Assembly (NCBI RefSeq): GCF_902506495.1
Contig: NZ_LR733267.1
Coordinates: 496,001 to 560,000 of the forward strand
Direction: 5' to 3'
DNA: 64,000 nt
Source: Pseudomonas sp. 8O
Lineage (GTDB): Bacteria > Pseudomonadota > Gammaproteobacteria > Pseudomonadales > Pseudomonadaceae
Shown here: positions 26,340 to 34,858 of the stretch, piece after piece
Position numbering within the stretch: position 1 is the stretch's first letter
How the letters are laid out: every line of letters begins with the position of its first letter
Program-made: the position numbers and the translations under genes
The notes under the pieces: model-generated
Seen by the model: the letters and a program-made list of their open reading frames with translations, nothing else
What the model was told of the DNA's origin: nothing
The model's database searches: none

Positions 26340-27146
26340 GACGGGTTTGGCCTTGCCACGCATTTTCTCGGCCATGCTGGCCATCTCGTCGTACAGCGCC
26401 TGCGGGTTCTTCTGCTTCAGCGCCCAGGCCATACGACCCATTTCGTGCGGCAGAATCATGAAACTGCCCTTGGCCATCTCATCGTGGATGTAATTGGCGA
26501 TATCAGACGCGCTGATCGGTGAGCTTTCCAGCAACTTGCCAACCTGCGCCTTCATCGCCGGGGTCGGGCCACGGAAGGAATCCAGTAGATTGGTCTGGAA
26601 GAACGACGGGCAGACCACATGCACGCCAACCTCCAGTTGACGCAGCTCTACCAGCAGACTTTCCGACAGCGCCACCACGCCGGCCTTGGCAACGTTGTAG
26701 TTGCTCATGCCCGGCCCCTGCATCAGAGCGGCCATGGAGGCGATGTTGACGATCTTGCCCTTGCTCTTTTCCAGCAGCGGCAAAAATGCCTTGCAGCCTT
26801 TGACCACGCCCATCAGGTTGATCGAGATCTGCCAGTCCCAGTCCTCCAGCGACAACTCGCTGAAGAAGCCGCCGGAAGCGACACCAGCGTTATTGACGAT
26901 GATGTCGATGCCACCGAACTGCTCTTCGCAGGCTTGCGCCAGAGCGGTCAGCTGGCTGTAGTCACGCACGTCGCAGCGACGAGTGAAGCCGTCGCCACCG
27001 GCCTCGCGTACCAATTTCAAGGTTTCGGTCAGGCCGGCCTCGTTGACGTCGGCCAGCGCCAGTCGCCAACCCTCGCGCGCCCAACGCAGGGCAATTTCGC
27101 GTCCCAGGCCGGAGCCCGCGCCAGTGATCATCATGCGGTTTTGCAT
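26334..27146 (-). CDS. Short-chain dehydrogenase/reductase
   Basis: A 270-residue classical SDR. NAD(P) motif TGAGSGLGREIA, NNAGV, catalytic Ser in NIASMAAL and the YNVAK pair (Tyr, Lys). The Asp in LALADVNEAG suggests NAD rather than NADP. The C-terminal part differs from fatty-acid synthesis reductases, with an LKQKNPQALYDEMASMAEKM helix. Oxidises or reduces an unidentified alcohol. Start at 27146 (MQNRMMITG); an upstream in-frame start near 27200 adds residues that do not look coding. Confidence 0.93.
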   Translation of the reverse strand: MQNRMMITGAGSGLGREIALRWAREGWRLALADVNEAGLTETLKLVREAGGDGFTRRCDVRDYSQLTALAQACEEQFGGIDIIVNNAGVASGGFFSELSLEDWDWQISINLMGVVKGCKAFLPLLEKSKGKIVNIASMAALMQGPGMSNYNVAKAGVVALSESLLVELRQLEVGVHVVCPSFFQTNLLDSFRGPTPAMKAQVGKLLESSPISASDIANYIHDEMAKGSFMILPHEMGRMAWALKQKNPQALYDEMASMAEKMRGKAKPVS

Positions 27147-27251
27147 AGCAGCCCTGCCTTCAATGTCTGATTGCAATGGCTGCCAGTGTAGCGAAGGCAA
27201 TAAAGCTCCCGCGCCTTCATCAGACTTATGAATAGGCAGGGCAAATCGGGA

Positions 27252-27620
27252 TCAAGCCTTATTGCGCCAGCGCCATATCAGCCAGACGTAAACGATCAGG
27301 TTGACCAGCACCACGATCGCGCCCAGCCAGAGCTGAATCTGTGGCGTGAGCCCAGCCGGATAGATCAGCGGTATCAGGTAGTGCTCGATGAAACCGCCCT
27401 CATAGCCCGCCTGCCCGGCCATTCGGCGCATCTGGTTTTCCCAGGGCGTCAGCGGGCACCCCAGATGCAGGCACTCCACCACGATGCCCCAGACCACTGC
27501 AGGCAGGTGCAGCCAGAACAACCGCGGCCAACGCAACAGCAGCAAGCCGCCCAGCAGCACGAACAGGATGAAGCCCAGGTGCACCAGAACCAGGACGTCA
27601 GCAGCCATGCGCCAAAACAT
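27252..27620 (-). CDS. DUF2784 membrane protein
   Basis: A 122-residue protein with three to four membrane helices matching DUF2784: VLVHLGFILFVLLGGLLLL, WLHLPAVVWGIVVECLHLGCPLT and the pair CPLTPWENQMRR that defines the family, then a C-terminal helix ending in basic residues. Function unknown. Alternative start at 27608 (MAADV). It begins 6 bases after the cupin gene and is likely co-transcribed. Confidence 0.88.
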   Translation of the reverse strand: MFWRMAADVLVLVHLGFILFVLLGGLLLLRWPRLFWLHLPAVVWGIVVECLHLGCPLTPWENQMRRMAGQAGYEGGFIEHYLIPLIYPAGLTPQIQLWLGAIVVLVNLIVYVWLIWRWRNKA

Positions 27621-27626
27621 CGCGGC

Positions 27627-27956
27627 TCAGTCCACCACGAACAGGCGCGCGCCGGACGTTGTCGATGAACGATGGGCTTCGGCCCCATCGGCCACCTGAT
27701 AACTCATACCGGGTTTGAGCACGAATACCCGGCCATCCTCGAGCTCGGTGGTCAACTCACCTTCCAGGCACAACAGCACGTGCCCTTTCTGACACCAGTG
27801 GTCGGCGAGATAGCCCGGCGAATACTCGACCATACGCACACGCAGCGCACCGAACTGACACGTGCGCCAGCGTGCCACACCACGCTCACCCGGATGTTCG
27901 GTCGTCGGTATCGCAGCCCAGTCCGTCACGCCAAAGGGAATATCACTAATCTGCAT
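27627..27956 (-). CDS. Small cupin-fold protein with DHWC motif
   Basis: A 109-residue single-domain cupin. The conserved motif YSPGYLADHWCQKGHVLLCLEG carries Asp, His, Trp, Cys and a second His in the first cupin strand pair; the second half is RVFVLKPGMSYQVADG. It may bind a metal in the cytoplasm; the family has no known reaction. First gene of a two-gene unit with the DUF2784 protein. Confidence 0.85.
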   Translation of the reverse strand: MQISDIPFGVTDWAAIPTTEHPGERGVARWRTCQFGALRVRMVEYSPGYLADHWCQKGHVLLCLEGELTTELEDGRVFVLKPGMSYQVADGAEAHRSSTTSGARLFVVD

Positions 27957-28148
27957 CGCCCGACTCCATCGAAATAGAGCGCCACCTTAACGCAGCCACC
28001 CTGGGGCGAAAGAAGTAGAAAGAAACTCTCAAAAAAGAACAATCGATTGAACACAACTATTAACACTATACAAAGGCCACATTTCCCGGCACTGACGAAC
28101 AGGACTAGCCTCTCCCTCATGACGAAATGATTCTCAACGAGGTGCATC

Positions 28149-28373
28149 ATGCTCAAGACACTGACCTTTACCATCATGCACTTCTGCATCGCCTTCGCCG
28201 TCACCTACGCACTGACCGGCAGCGTGGCGGCCAGTAGCCTGGTGGCAGCTATCGAGCCGCTGTGCAACTCGGTGGGCTTCTACTTCCACGAGAAGGTCTG
28301 GCAACGTTTCGAGCGCCGTCGTCAGCCGTCGGCAGAGCGTCCCAAACATGCCTGGCTGCACCATCACGCCTGA
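28149..28373 (+). CDS. DUF2061 membrane protein
   Basis: A 74-residue protein of the DUF2061 family: KTLTFTIMHFCIAFAVTYALTG, GSVAASSLVAAIEPLCNSVGFY and a basic, His-rich tail FHEKVWQRFERRR...HHH. Two membrane helices. The family sometimes links to sulfate metabolism or stress, but no function is established. The preceding 192 bp hold its promoter. It has its own start and is not in an operon. Confidence 0.88.
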   Translation: MLKTLTFTIMHFCIAFAVTYALTGSVAASSLVAAIEPLCNSVGFYFHEKVWQRFERRRQPSAERPKHAWLHHHA

Positions 28374-28532
28374 CTGAAAAAGTCTGCAATCGGCCAGGCG
28401 TGAGCAACGCCTACTCAAATTACTCAAGTTTCCCTGCGATAAGGCAGGATGGTCTGGCACTTTGCCCAGTTTGTTGCTGTCATAAGCCAGCTGTTCAATC
28501 CAGACGTTCTCTTATTCACAGGGACTTAGCAC

Positions 28533-29831
28533 ATGCCCAGCATTGCCCGACTCGCCGCCTTGCTCGGTGGCCTGGCCTTCTGTGTCTCAGCGATGGCCGC
28601 CGATGTGGATGCGCAAAGCTACGGCTATCCACTGGCCAACCCGTTCGAGGCGACCATCGCCACCACGCCGCCAGAGCTACGCCCGGAGCTCCCTGCCGAC
28701 GGTGACATCAGACAAAGCGACTACTCGGTACGCCTGCGCCCGGATCGCGAGTTCGAGTTGCTGGACAATTTCTGGCCGGTGACCAAACTGCACTACCGTC
28801 TGGCCCAGCAGAATGTCCGTGCGCCGCTGATCTTCATCATCGCCGGCACTGGCGCACACTACGCCAGCGGCACCACCGAATACCTGAAGAAGCTGTTCTA
28901 CGGCGCCGGTTTCCACGTCGTGCAGCTGTCATCGCCAACCAGCTACGATTTCATGGCCGCCGCCTCGCGCTTCGCCACGCCTGGCTACAGCCCGGACGAT
29001 GCCGACGATTTGTACCGCGCCATGCAGGCTGTGCGAGCCCAGCACCCGAAGCTGGAGGTCAGCGAGTTCCTGCTGACCGGTTACAGCCTCGGCGCGCTGC
29101 ATGCCGCCTTCGTCAGCCAGCTCGATGAAACCCGCCGCGCCTTCGATTTCAAACGCGTGCTGCTGCTCAACCCGCCGGTCAACCTCTACACCTCCATCAC
29201 CAACCTGGACAAGCTGGTGCAGACCAAGGTCCAGGGCATCGACAACAGCACCAACTTCTATGACCTGGTACTGGGCAAGCTGACCCGCTACTTCAATGAC
29301 AAGGGCTATCTGGATATCAACGACGCCATGCTCTATGACTTCCAGCAGTCAAAAGAGCGGCTCTCGGACGAACAGATGGCCATGCTGATCGGCGCCTCGT
29401 TCCGCTTCTCGTCTGCCGACATCGTGTTCACCTCGGACCTGCTCAACCGTCGTGGCCTGATTACCCCGCGCGACTACCGCATCACCGAGAGCACCAGCCT
29501 CACGCCGTTCTTCCAGATGGCTCTGCGCTGCGACTTCGATTGCTATATCGCCGAGCAACTGATGCCCATGTGGCGTGCTCGATACGATGGCGGCAGCCTC
29601 AACCAGTTGATCGACAAGAGCAGCCTGTATGCGCTGGAGGACTATCTCAGAGGCAGCGACAAGGTCTCGGTGATGCACAATGCCGACGACCTGATCCTCG
29701 GCCAGGGCGACATCGGCTTCCTGCGCCGCACCTTTGGCGACCGACTGACCCTTTACCCGCGCGGCGGGCACTGCGGCAACCTCAACTATCGCGTCAACGC
29801 CGACGCCATGCTGGAGTTCTTCCGTGGTTAA
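28533..29831 (+). CDS. Exported alpha/beta hydrolase-fold protein
   Basis: A 432-residue exported protein with a signal peptide ending AMA (about residue 22). Hydrolase features: strand LIFIIAGTGAHYASGT, nucleophile elbow LLTGYSLGALHAAF (Ser), Asp in SVMHNADDLILG and His in YPRGGHCGNLNY. It likely acts on a lipid or ester in the periplasm; it does not resemble a protein kinase, a name sometimes attached to it. Its stop codon overlaps the start of an MlaA-like gene by 8 bases, implying coupled translation and a joint role on phospholipids at the envelope (inference). Confidence 0.85.
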   Translation: MPSIARLAALLGGLAFCVSAMAADVDAQSYGYPLANPFEATIATTPPELRPELPADGDIRQSDYSVRLRPDREFELLDNFWPVTKLHYRLAQQNVRAPLIFIIAGTGAHYASGTTEYLKKLFYGAGFHVVQLSSPTSYDFMAAASRFATPGYSPDDADDLYRAMQAVRAQHPKLEVSEFLLTGYSLGALHAAFVSQLDETRRAFDFKRVLLLNPPVNLYTSITNLDKLVQTKVQGIDNSTNFYDLVLGKLTRYFNDKGYLDINDAMLYDFQQSKERLSDEQMAMLIGASFRFSSADIVFTSDLLNRRGLITPRDYRITESTSLTPFFQMALRCDFDCYIAEQLMPMWRARYDGGSLNQLIDKSSLYALEDYLRGSDKVSVMHNADDLILGQGDIGFLRRTFGDRLTLYPRGGHCGNLNYRVNADAMLEFFRG

Positions 29832-30594
29832 ACACAGCACGTTTATCATCGCCCTGCTGCTGGCCAGCGGGCAGACACTGGCCGAGGGCCAGGTCGACGC
29901 CGACGGTTTCACCAACCCGCTGCAGAATCTGCAGTTCAATCCGGGGCTGGATCAACAGGAATTCGAGCGCGCCTCCAGCGACGCCCTGCAGGTCTATGAC
30001 CCGCTGGAGTCGTGGAACCGCCGCGTCTACCACTTCAACTACCGCTTCGATCAGTGGGTGTTCCTGCCCGTGGTTGACGGCTATCGCTACGTCACGCCGG
30101 ACCTGGTGCAAACCGGCGTACACAATTTCTTCAACAACCTCGGCGAAATTCCCACCTTGGCCAACAGCGTGCTGCAGCTCAAGGGCCAACGCGCGATGAA
30201 CAGCACCGCGCGGTTGCTGTTCAATACCATCCTGGGTGTCGGCGGTATCTGGGACCCGGCGACGAAAATGGGCCTGCCACGATCGAGCGAAGATTTCGGC
30301 CAGACCCTGGGCTACTACGGTTTACCCGCAGGGCCTTACCTGATGCTGCCGCTGCTCGGGCCGTCGAACCTGCGCGACACCGGTGGGCTGGTGGCGGACT
30401 ACGGCCTGGAGAATGCGGTCAATTACCTCGATGTGGCCGACGCCAGTCGCAGCAATCCCGGCATCACCGCACTGCGCATCGTCGACACCCGCGCCAATAC
30501 CGGCTTCCGCTATGGCCAACTCAACTCGCCGTTCGAGTACGAGAAGATCCGCTACTTCTATCACGAGTCGCGCAAGCTGAAGATTGCCGACTGA
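29824..30594 (+). CDS. MlaA/VacJ-like protein without lipobox
   Basis: A 256-residue MlaA-family protein, the outer-membrane part of retrograde phospholipid transport. Motifs: DPLESWNRRVYHFNYRFDQ, GVHNFFNNLGEIPTLANSVLQ, NSTARLLFNTILGVGGIWDPA, LPRSSEDFGQTLGYYG, GPYLMLPLLGPSNLRDTGG. The ordinary family member is a lipoprotein, but here the signal sequence (ALLLASGQTLAEG) has no Cys and looks like a signal peptidase I site, so it may be soluble or bound through its helices. Start is GTG 29824, inside the preceding hydrolase gene. Confidence 0.9.
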   Translation: MVKHSTFIIALLLASGQTLAEGQVDADGFTNPLQNLQFNPGLDQQEFERASSDALQVYDPLESWNRRVYHFNYRFDQWVFLPVVDGYRYVTPDLVQTGVHNFFNNLGEIPTLANSVLQLKGQRAMNSTARLLFNTILGVGGIWDPATKMGLPRSSEDFGQTLGYYGLPAGPYLMLPLLGPSNLRDTGGLVADYGLENAVNYLDVADASRSNPGITALRIVDTRANTGFRYGQLNSPFEYEKIRYFYHESRKLKIAD

Positions 30595-30599
30595 CCCTC

Positions 30600-30630
30600 G
30601 CCAATGCATCGAACTTATCGATGCATTGGC
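30600..30630. promoter_or_regulatory. 13-bp perfect inverted repeat between mlaA-like gene and pirin
   Basis: GCCAATGCATCGA, 5-base loop ACTTA, TCGATGCATTGGC. Not GC-rich and followed only by TTTT after several bases. It could be the terminator of the upstream pair or an operator for pirin. Confidence 0.45.
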
Positions 30631-30703
30631 GGTGAATTTTCCACCCAAAGATCGATTCAATGCGACTAGCATGGCGTCATTCCTACCCTTCAAGGAGCCC
30701 GCC

Positions 30704-31558
30704 ATGACCTCGCAACGCCGCGTCATCAGTATCCAGCCTGGCCAACCCGCCTCAGACGGCGCCGGTGTGCGCCTCAACCGCGTGATCGGCGGGCCTGGCC
30801 TGGAGCGTTTCGACCCGTTTCTGATGCTCGACGAGTTTTCCACCGACAATCCCGACGACTACATCGCCGGCTTCCCGCCGCATCCGCATCGCGGCTTCGA
30901 AACCATCACCTACATGCTCGAAGGGCGCATGCGCCACGAAGATCACTTGGGCAACGTCGGCCTGCTCGGCAGCGGCGGCGTGCAATGGATGACGGCTGCG
31001 CGCGGCATCATCCACAGCGAGATGCCCGAGCAGGAGTCCGGCGCCATGCGTGGCTTCCAGCTGTGGCTCAACCTGCCGGCCAAGGACAAGCTGGGTGAAG
31101 CGGGCTATCGCGACATTCCAGCCACCGACATCCCGCGCATCAACACGGCGTCCGGCGCCGAGGTGGTGGTGATCGCGGGTGAATTCGATGACGGCGAGAT
31201 TCGTCAGGCCGGCGCCGTGCAGCGTCCACACACCCAGCCTCAGCTGTTCGACCTGCACCTGCCGGCCGGCAGCCAGGTTTCACCGCGCCTGGCCGATGGT
31301 CAGCGGGTCATGCTGTACGTTTACCAAGGCCTGCTCGAGCTGCCCGAGGCCAGTGCACAACCGGTCAGCGCCGGGCGCCTGGTGCGGCTATCCGACGAAG
31401 GCGAGCTGCACCTGGCCAGCACCCATGGTGCGCGGGTATTGCTGATCGCCGGCACACCACTGAACGAACCCATCGTGCAGTACGGACCGTTCGTGATGAA
31501 CAGCCGCGAGGAAATCGAGCAAGCCATGCGCGATTTTCGTGATGGCGTACTGGCCTGA
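30704..31558 (+). CDS. Pirin family protein (bicupin)
   Basis: A 284-residue bicupin of the pirin/YhhW family, members of which can oxidise quercetin-like flavonoids or bind regulators. Metal ligands of the first cupin are visible: FPPHPHRGFETITYMLEG (His, His, His) and HSEMPEQ (His, Glu). The second cupin is degenerate, as is usual. The ATG at 30704 has AAGGAG at 30692-30697. It stands alone after the MlaA-like gene and before a REP element. Confidence 0.92.
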   Translation: MTSQRRVISIQPGQPASDGAGVRLNRVIGGPGLERFDPFLMLDEFSTDNPDDYIAGFPPHPHRGFETITYMLEGRMRHEDHLGNVGLLGSGGVQWMTAARGIIHSEMPEQESGAMRGFQLWLNLPAKDKLGEAGYRDIPATDIPRINTASGAEVVVIAGEFDDGEIRQAGAVQRPHTQPQLFDLHLPAGSQVSPRLADGQRVMLYVYQGLLELPEASAQPVSAGRLVRLSDEGELHLASTHGARVLLIAGTPLNEPIVQYGPFVMNSREEIEQAMRDFRDGVLA

Positions 31559-31579
31559 AACACAAGAACCGACAGCCGT

Positions 31580-31640
31580 AGGATGCGCCGCGCGCACCGC
31601 CTGCCAGCAGGGAAGCCACCCGGTGCGCGCAGCGCACCCT
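31580..31640. repeat. REP-like inverted pair
   Basis: AGGATGCGCCGCGCGCACCG at 31580-31599 faces CGGTGCGCGCAGCGCACCCT at 31621-31640 with two mismatches. It lies between convergent pirin and patatin genes. Confidence 0.7.
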
Positions 31641-31662
31641 GGCAACTATCGAACGATACGGC

Positions 31663-32844
31663 TCAGGCAGGCTGCACCAATTCGACCAGCCCGAGAAAAC
31701 GGCAGAGTTCGGCCTTGCGCGTCATCGCATCCTGATAGCCCAACTCGATCAGTTCACTGCAGTAACCGGGCTCGAACAGCAGATAGCTGAGTACGCCTGC
31801 ACCGCCGGCCTTGGTTGCCCCTGGGCCGCGCAGAAACAGGCGTAGCGCCTTGGGCAACTCACGCTGATGACGAGCGGCGATCTGATCCAGCGGCTGGCTC
31901 GGGGCAATCACCAGCACGTCCACCGGGTTCAAACCCAACCCACGGGGACGCCGCTCCGGCGGCACCAGTGCACTCATCTGGTTGAGCCGTTCGAGCAGCT
32001 CGATATCGGTTTCCAGGTTGTCGATGAAGGTGCTGTTGAGCATGTGTCCGCCGATCTGCGCCAGACTCGGCGGTCGGGTGCTCACCACACGCGGCAGCTC
32101 GGCATTGGGTTCGAGCTGGGCATTGCCGCTGACACCGATCACCAGCACGCGGCTGGCGCCCAGATGCAGCGCCGGGCTGATCGGCGCCGCCTGACGCACC
32201 GCACCGTCACCGAAATATTCGCGGTTGATCTTCACTGGCGGAAAAATCAGCGGGATCGATGCGCTGGCCAGCAAATGGTCGAGCTGCAGACGTGTCGGTA
32301 CACCGACGCGACGATGACGGAACCAGGGATCGATAGCGGAGCGGCCCTGATAGAAGGTCACCGCCTGACCACTTTCGTAGCCGAAGGCCGTCACTGCTAC
32401 CGCTCGCAGCTGGCGATGGCGCACGGCTGCGGCGATGCCGGAGAAGTCGAGTTCGCGCTCCAGCAACTCGCGCAACGGCGAACTGTCGAGCAAAGCCACC
32501 GGAACATCGCGGCCCAGGCCGAGCAAGCTATGGCCAACGAAACGCGCCGCCTGACGCAGCACGCCAGGCCAGTCGCTGCGGTACACCATATGGGTATGAA
32601 AGCCCTGCCAGACCGAGGTCAGGCGCCGCACCGCCTCGCCGAACTGCAGCGCGCCACAGGCCAGGCCAACGGCATTGATCGCCCCAGCCGAGGTGCCGAC
32701 TATCACCGGAAAGGGATTGTGCGAAGCGTCCGGCAGTAGATCAGCGATGGCTGCCAACACCCCGACCTGATAGGCCGCCCGCGCTCCACCGCCGGAGAGA
32801 ATCAGCCCGGTGACGGGCTCATGGGGGTGGGCAGCTGCTGTCAT
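31663..32844 (-). CDS. Patatin-like phospholipase
   Basis: A 393-residue patatin-family lipid acyl hydrolase. Oxyanion hole LILSGGGARAAYQVGVL, nucleophile PVIVGTSAGAINAVG (GTSAG, Ser), and catalytic Asp in FGDGAVRQ; Ser-Asp dyad complete. No signal peptide, so probably cytosolic or secreted by other means. Start at 32844 (MTAAAHPHEP); the in-frame reading to 33006 runs into the acyltransferase gene. It is 35 bases from the acyltransferase gene on the same strand, so both may be one transcript. Confidence 0.92.
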   Translation of the reverse strand: MTAAAHPHEPVTGLILSGGGARAAYQVGVLAAIADLLPDASHNPFPVIVGTSAGAINAVGLACGALQFGEAVRRLTSVWQGFHTHMVYRSDWPGVLRQAARFVGHSLLGLGRDVPVALLDSSPLRELLERELDFSGIAAAVRHRQLRAVAVTAFGYESGQAVTFYQGRSAIDPWFRHRRVGVPTRLQLDHLLASASIPLIFPPVKINREYFGDGAVRQAAPISPALHLGASRVLVIGVSGNAQLEPNAELPRVVSTRPPSLAQIGGHMLNSTFIDNLETDIELLERLNQMSALVPPERRPRGLGLNPVDVLVIAPSQPLDQIAARHQRELPKALRLFLRGPGATKAGGAGVLSYLLFEPGYCSELIELGYQDAMTRKAELCRFLGLVELVQPA

Positions 32845-32879
32845 CGGCCAATCCTGATTTTCTGTTGAGTATAGGTGCG

Positions 32880-33812
32880 CTACTTTTGCGTACCGTACAG
32901 CTTCGCTTCGCCCTCGGGGCGCGTCTTGAAACGCCGGTGCGCCCACAGGTATTGCTCGGGGCAGGCACTGACCACCTGCTCGATCCACTGGTTGATGCGC
33001 AGGCAATCGGCCTCTTCGCTTTCACCGGGGAAGCCTTCGAGCGGCGGATGGATTACCAGACGATAACCACTACCGTCAGCCAGGCGCTGCTGGGTGAAAG
33101 GCACCACGCGTGCCTTGCCCAGGCGTGCGAACTTGCTGGTGGCAGTCACCGTCGCCGCCTGAATGCCGAACAGCGGCACGAAGATGCTCTGCTTGCGGCC
33201 GTAGTCCTGATCCGGCGCGTACCAGATGGCGCGGCCGGCACGCAGCACCTTGAGCATGGCGCGAATGTCCTCGCGCTCGATGGCGCTGGCATCGAGGTTG
33301 TGGCGCTCACGGCCACGACGCTGGATGAAGTCGAACAATGGGTTGTCGTGCTCGCGGTACATGCCGTCGATGGTGTGCAGTTGACCGAGCAGCGCCGCGC
33401 CGATCTCCAGGGTGGTGAAGTGCACCGCCATCAGGATCACACCCTGCCCCTCGGCTTGCGCCTGCTGCAGATGTTCGAGACCTTCCACGTGCGCCAGCCG
33501 CGCCAGGCGCGCCTTGGGCCACCACCAGCTCATGGCCATCTCGAAGAAGGCGATACCCGTGGAGGCGAAGTTGTCCTTGAGCAGGCGCTCGCGCTCGGCA
33601 GCGCTCTTGCCGGGGAAGCAAAGTTCCAGATTGCGCGCGGCGATCTGCCGGCGCGAGCTTGCTGTGTGGTACATCAGCCAACCCAGCACCCGCCCCAGTT
33701 TCAGCTGTGCGCCATACGGCAGCTGCACCACCAGCCACAGCAACCCAAAGCCCAGCCACAGCGGCCAGAAGCGCGGATGAAGAAAACAGGCGCGAAAGCG
33801 GGGGCGATCCAT
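32880..33812 (-). CDS. LpxL/HtrB-type lipid A acyltransferase
   Basis: A 310-residue inner-membrane acyltransferase with one N-terminal anchor (FWPLWLGFGLLWLVVQLP). The catalytic H(x4)E motif is VHFTTLEIG, followed by YREHDNPLFDF, IWYAPDQDYG and SKFARLGKARVVPF. It adds a secondary acyl chain to lipid A; which position cannot be told. Start at 33812 (MDRPRFRACF). It is divergent from minC with 217 bp between, as in P. aeruginosa. Confidence 0.93.
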   Translation of the reverse strand: MDRPRFRACFLHPRFWPLWLGFGLLWLVVQLPYGAQLKLGRVLGWLMYHTASSRRQIAARNLELCFPGKSAAERERLLKDNFASTGIAFFEMAMSWWWPKARLARLAHVEGLEHLQQAQAEGQGVILMAVHFTTLEIGAALLGQLHTIDGMYREHDNPLFDFIQRRGRERHNLDASAIEREDIRAMLKVLRAGRAIWYAPDQDYGRKQSIFVPLFGIQAATVTATSKFARLGKARVVPFTQQRLADGSGYRLVIHPPLEGFPGESEEADCLRINQWIEQVVSACPEQYLWAHRRFKTRPEGEAKLYGTQK

Positions 33813-34029
33813 GAGATGTTTCCGATCACTTACAAAGCCGCACATTCTAACGCAGTTTTCCCAGCCAGCTCGCTGACAGCACTGCCAGCAGAGCAGATCG
33901 CGACGGCGAATCGACAGCCAGGCGTTCATCCCGTCCCTGCCTAGCTGACGTGCGCAGCTTGCGGCATGCGGCCTATGTCGCTATAAGTCCGGGCATCTTT
34001 CGACTCGCCAGAAGGCCCATCGCACCACC

Positions 34030-34758
34030 ATGAGCCAAGCCGACCTCCTCGCCCAAGACCCCGTATTCCAGCTCAAGGGCAGCATGCTCGCCATCACCGT
34101 GATGGAACTGGCGCACAACGATCTCGAACGCCTCGACGCGCAATTGACGGAAAAAGTCGCCCAGGCCCCGGCCTTCTTCAGCAACACGCCGCTGGTGCTG
34201 GCCCTGGACAAACTTCCGGAAGGCGAAGGTGAGCTGGATCTGGCCGAGCTGATGGCCGTCTGCCGCCGCCATGGCCTGCGCACCCTGGCCATCCGTGCCT
34301 CGCGGGAGAGCGACGTCGCCGCTGCCGAAGCCATGGATCTGCCGGTGCTGCCGCCTTCCGGTGCACGTGAGCGCCCCCTCGATCCGGCACCAAGGAAAGC
34401 CGAAGAGAAACCGGCCGAACCCGAGCACAAACCCAGCCGCATCATCACCAGCCCGGTACGCGGCGGCCAGCAGATCTATGCCCAGGGTGGCGATCTGATC
34501 GTACTGGCGCCGGTCAGCGCCGGGGCGGAACTTCTCGCCGATGGCAACATCCATGTTTACGCGCCCATGCGTGGCCGCGCCCTGGCGGGCATCAAGGGCA
34601 ACACCAAGGCACGGATTTTCTGTCAGCAAATGGGCGCCGAAATGTTGTCGATCGCCGGCCATTACAAGGTTGCCGAAGACCTGCGCCGCGACCCGCTGTG
34701 GGGCGATGCAGTGCACGTCAGCCTGTCGGGTGACGTGTTGAACATCACCCGCCTTTAA
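34030..34758 (+). CDS. minC: Septum site-determining protein MinC
   Basis: A 242-residue FtsZ inhibitor that keeps division from the poles. N-terminal domain about 1-105; Pro/Glu/Lys-rich linker (PAPRKAEEKPAEPEHK) about 117-136; C-terminal beta-helix domain that binds MinD (SPVRGGQQIYAQGGDLIVLAPVSAGAEL and HVYAPMRGRALAG). First gene of minCDE, 100 bp upstream of minD. Confidence 0.96.
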   Translation: MSQADLLAQDPVFQLKGSMLAITVMELAHNDLERLDAQLTEKVAQAPAFFSNTPLVLALDKLPEGEGELDLAELMAVCRRHGLRTLAIRASRESDVAAAEAMDLPVLPPSGARERPLDPAPRKAEEKPAEPEHKPSRIITSPVRGGQQIYAQGGDLIVLAPVSAGAELLADGNIHVYAPMRGRALAGIKGNTKARIFCQQMGAEMLSIAGHYKVAEDLRRDPLWGDAVHVSLSGDVLNITRL

Positions 34759-34858
34759 CGGATACTGCGGCCACTTTTTACGGACACAAAAAGGGCATCT
34801 GGAAGCCTCGATTGGCCTCAGATTCCCGCGTTATCTTCATTTTTTGGGGTGAATCACC

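Noticed and set aside
34759..34858. A/T-rich inverted segment between minC and minD
   Set aside because: Short CTTTTT/AAAAAG pairing without a GC stem; not strong enough to call a terminator.
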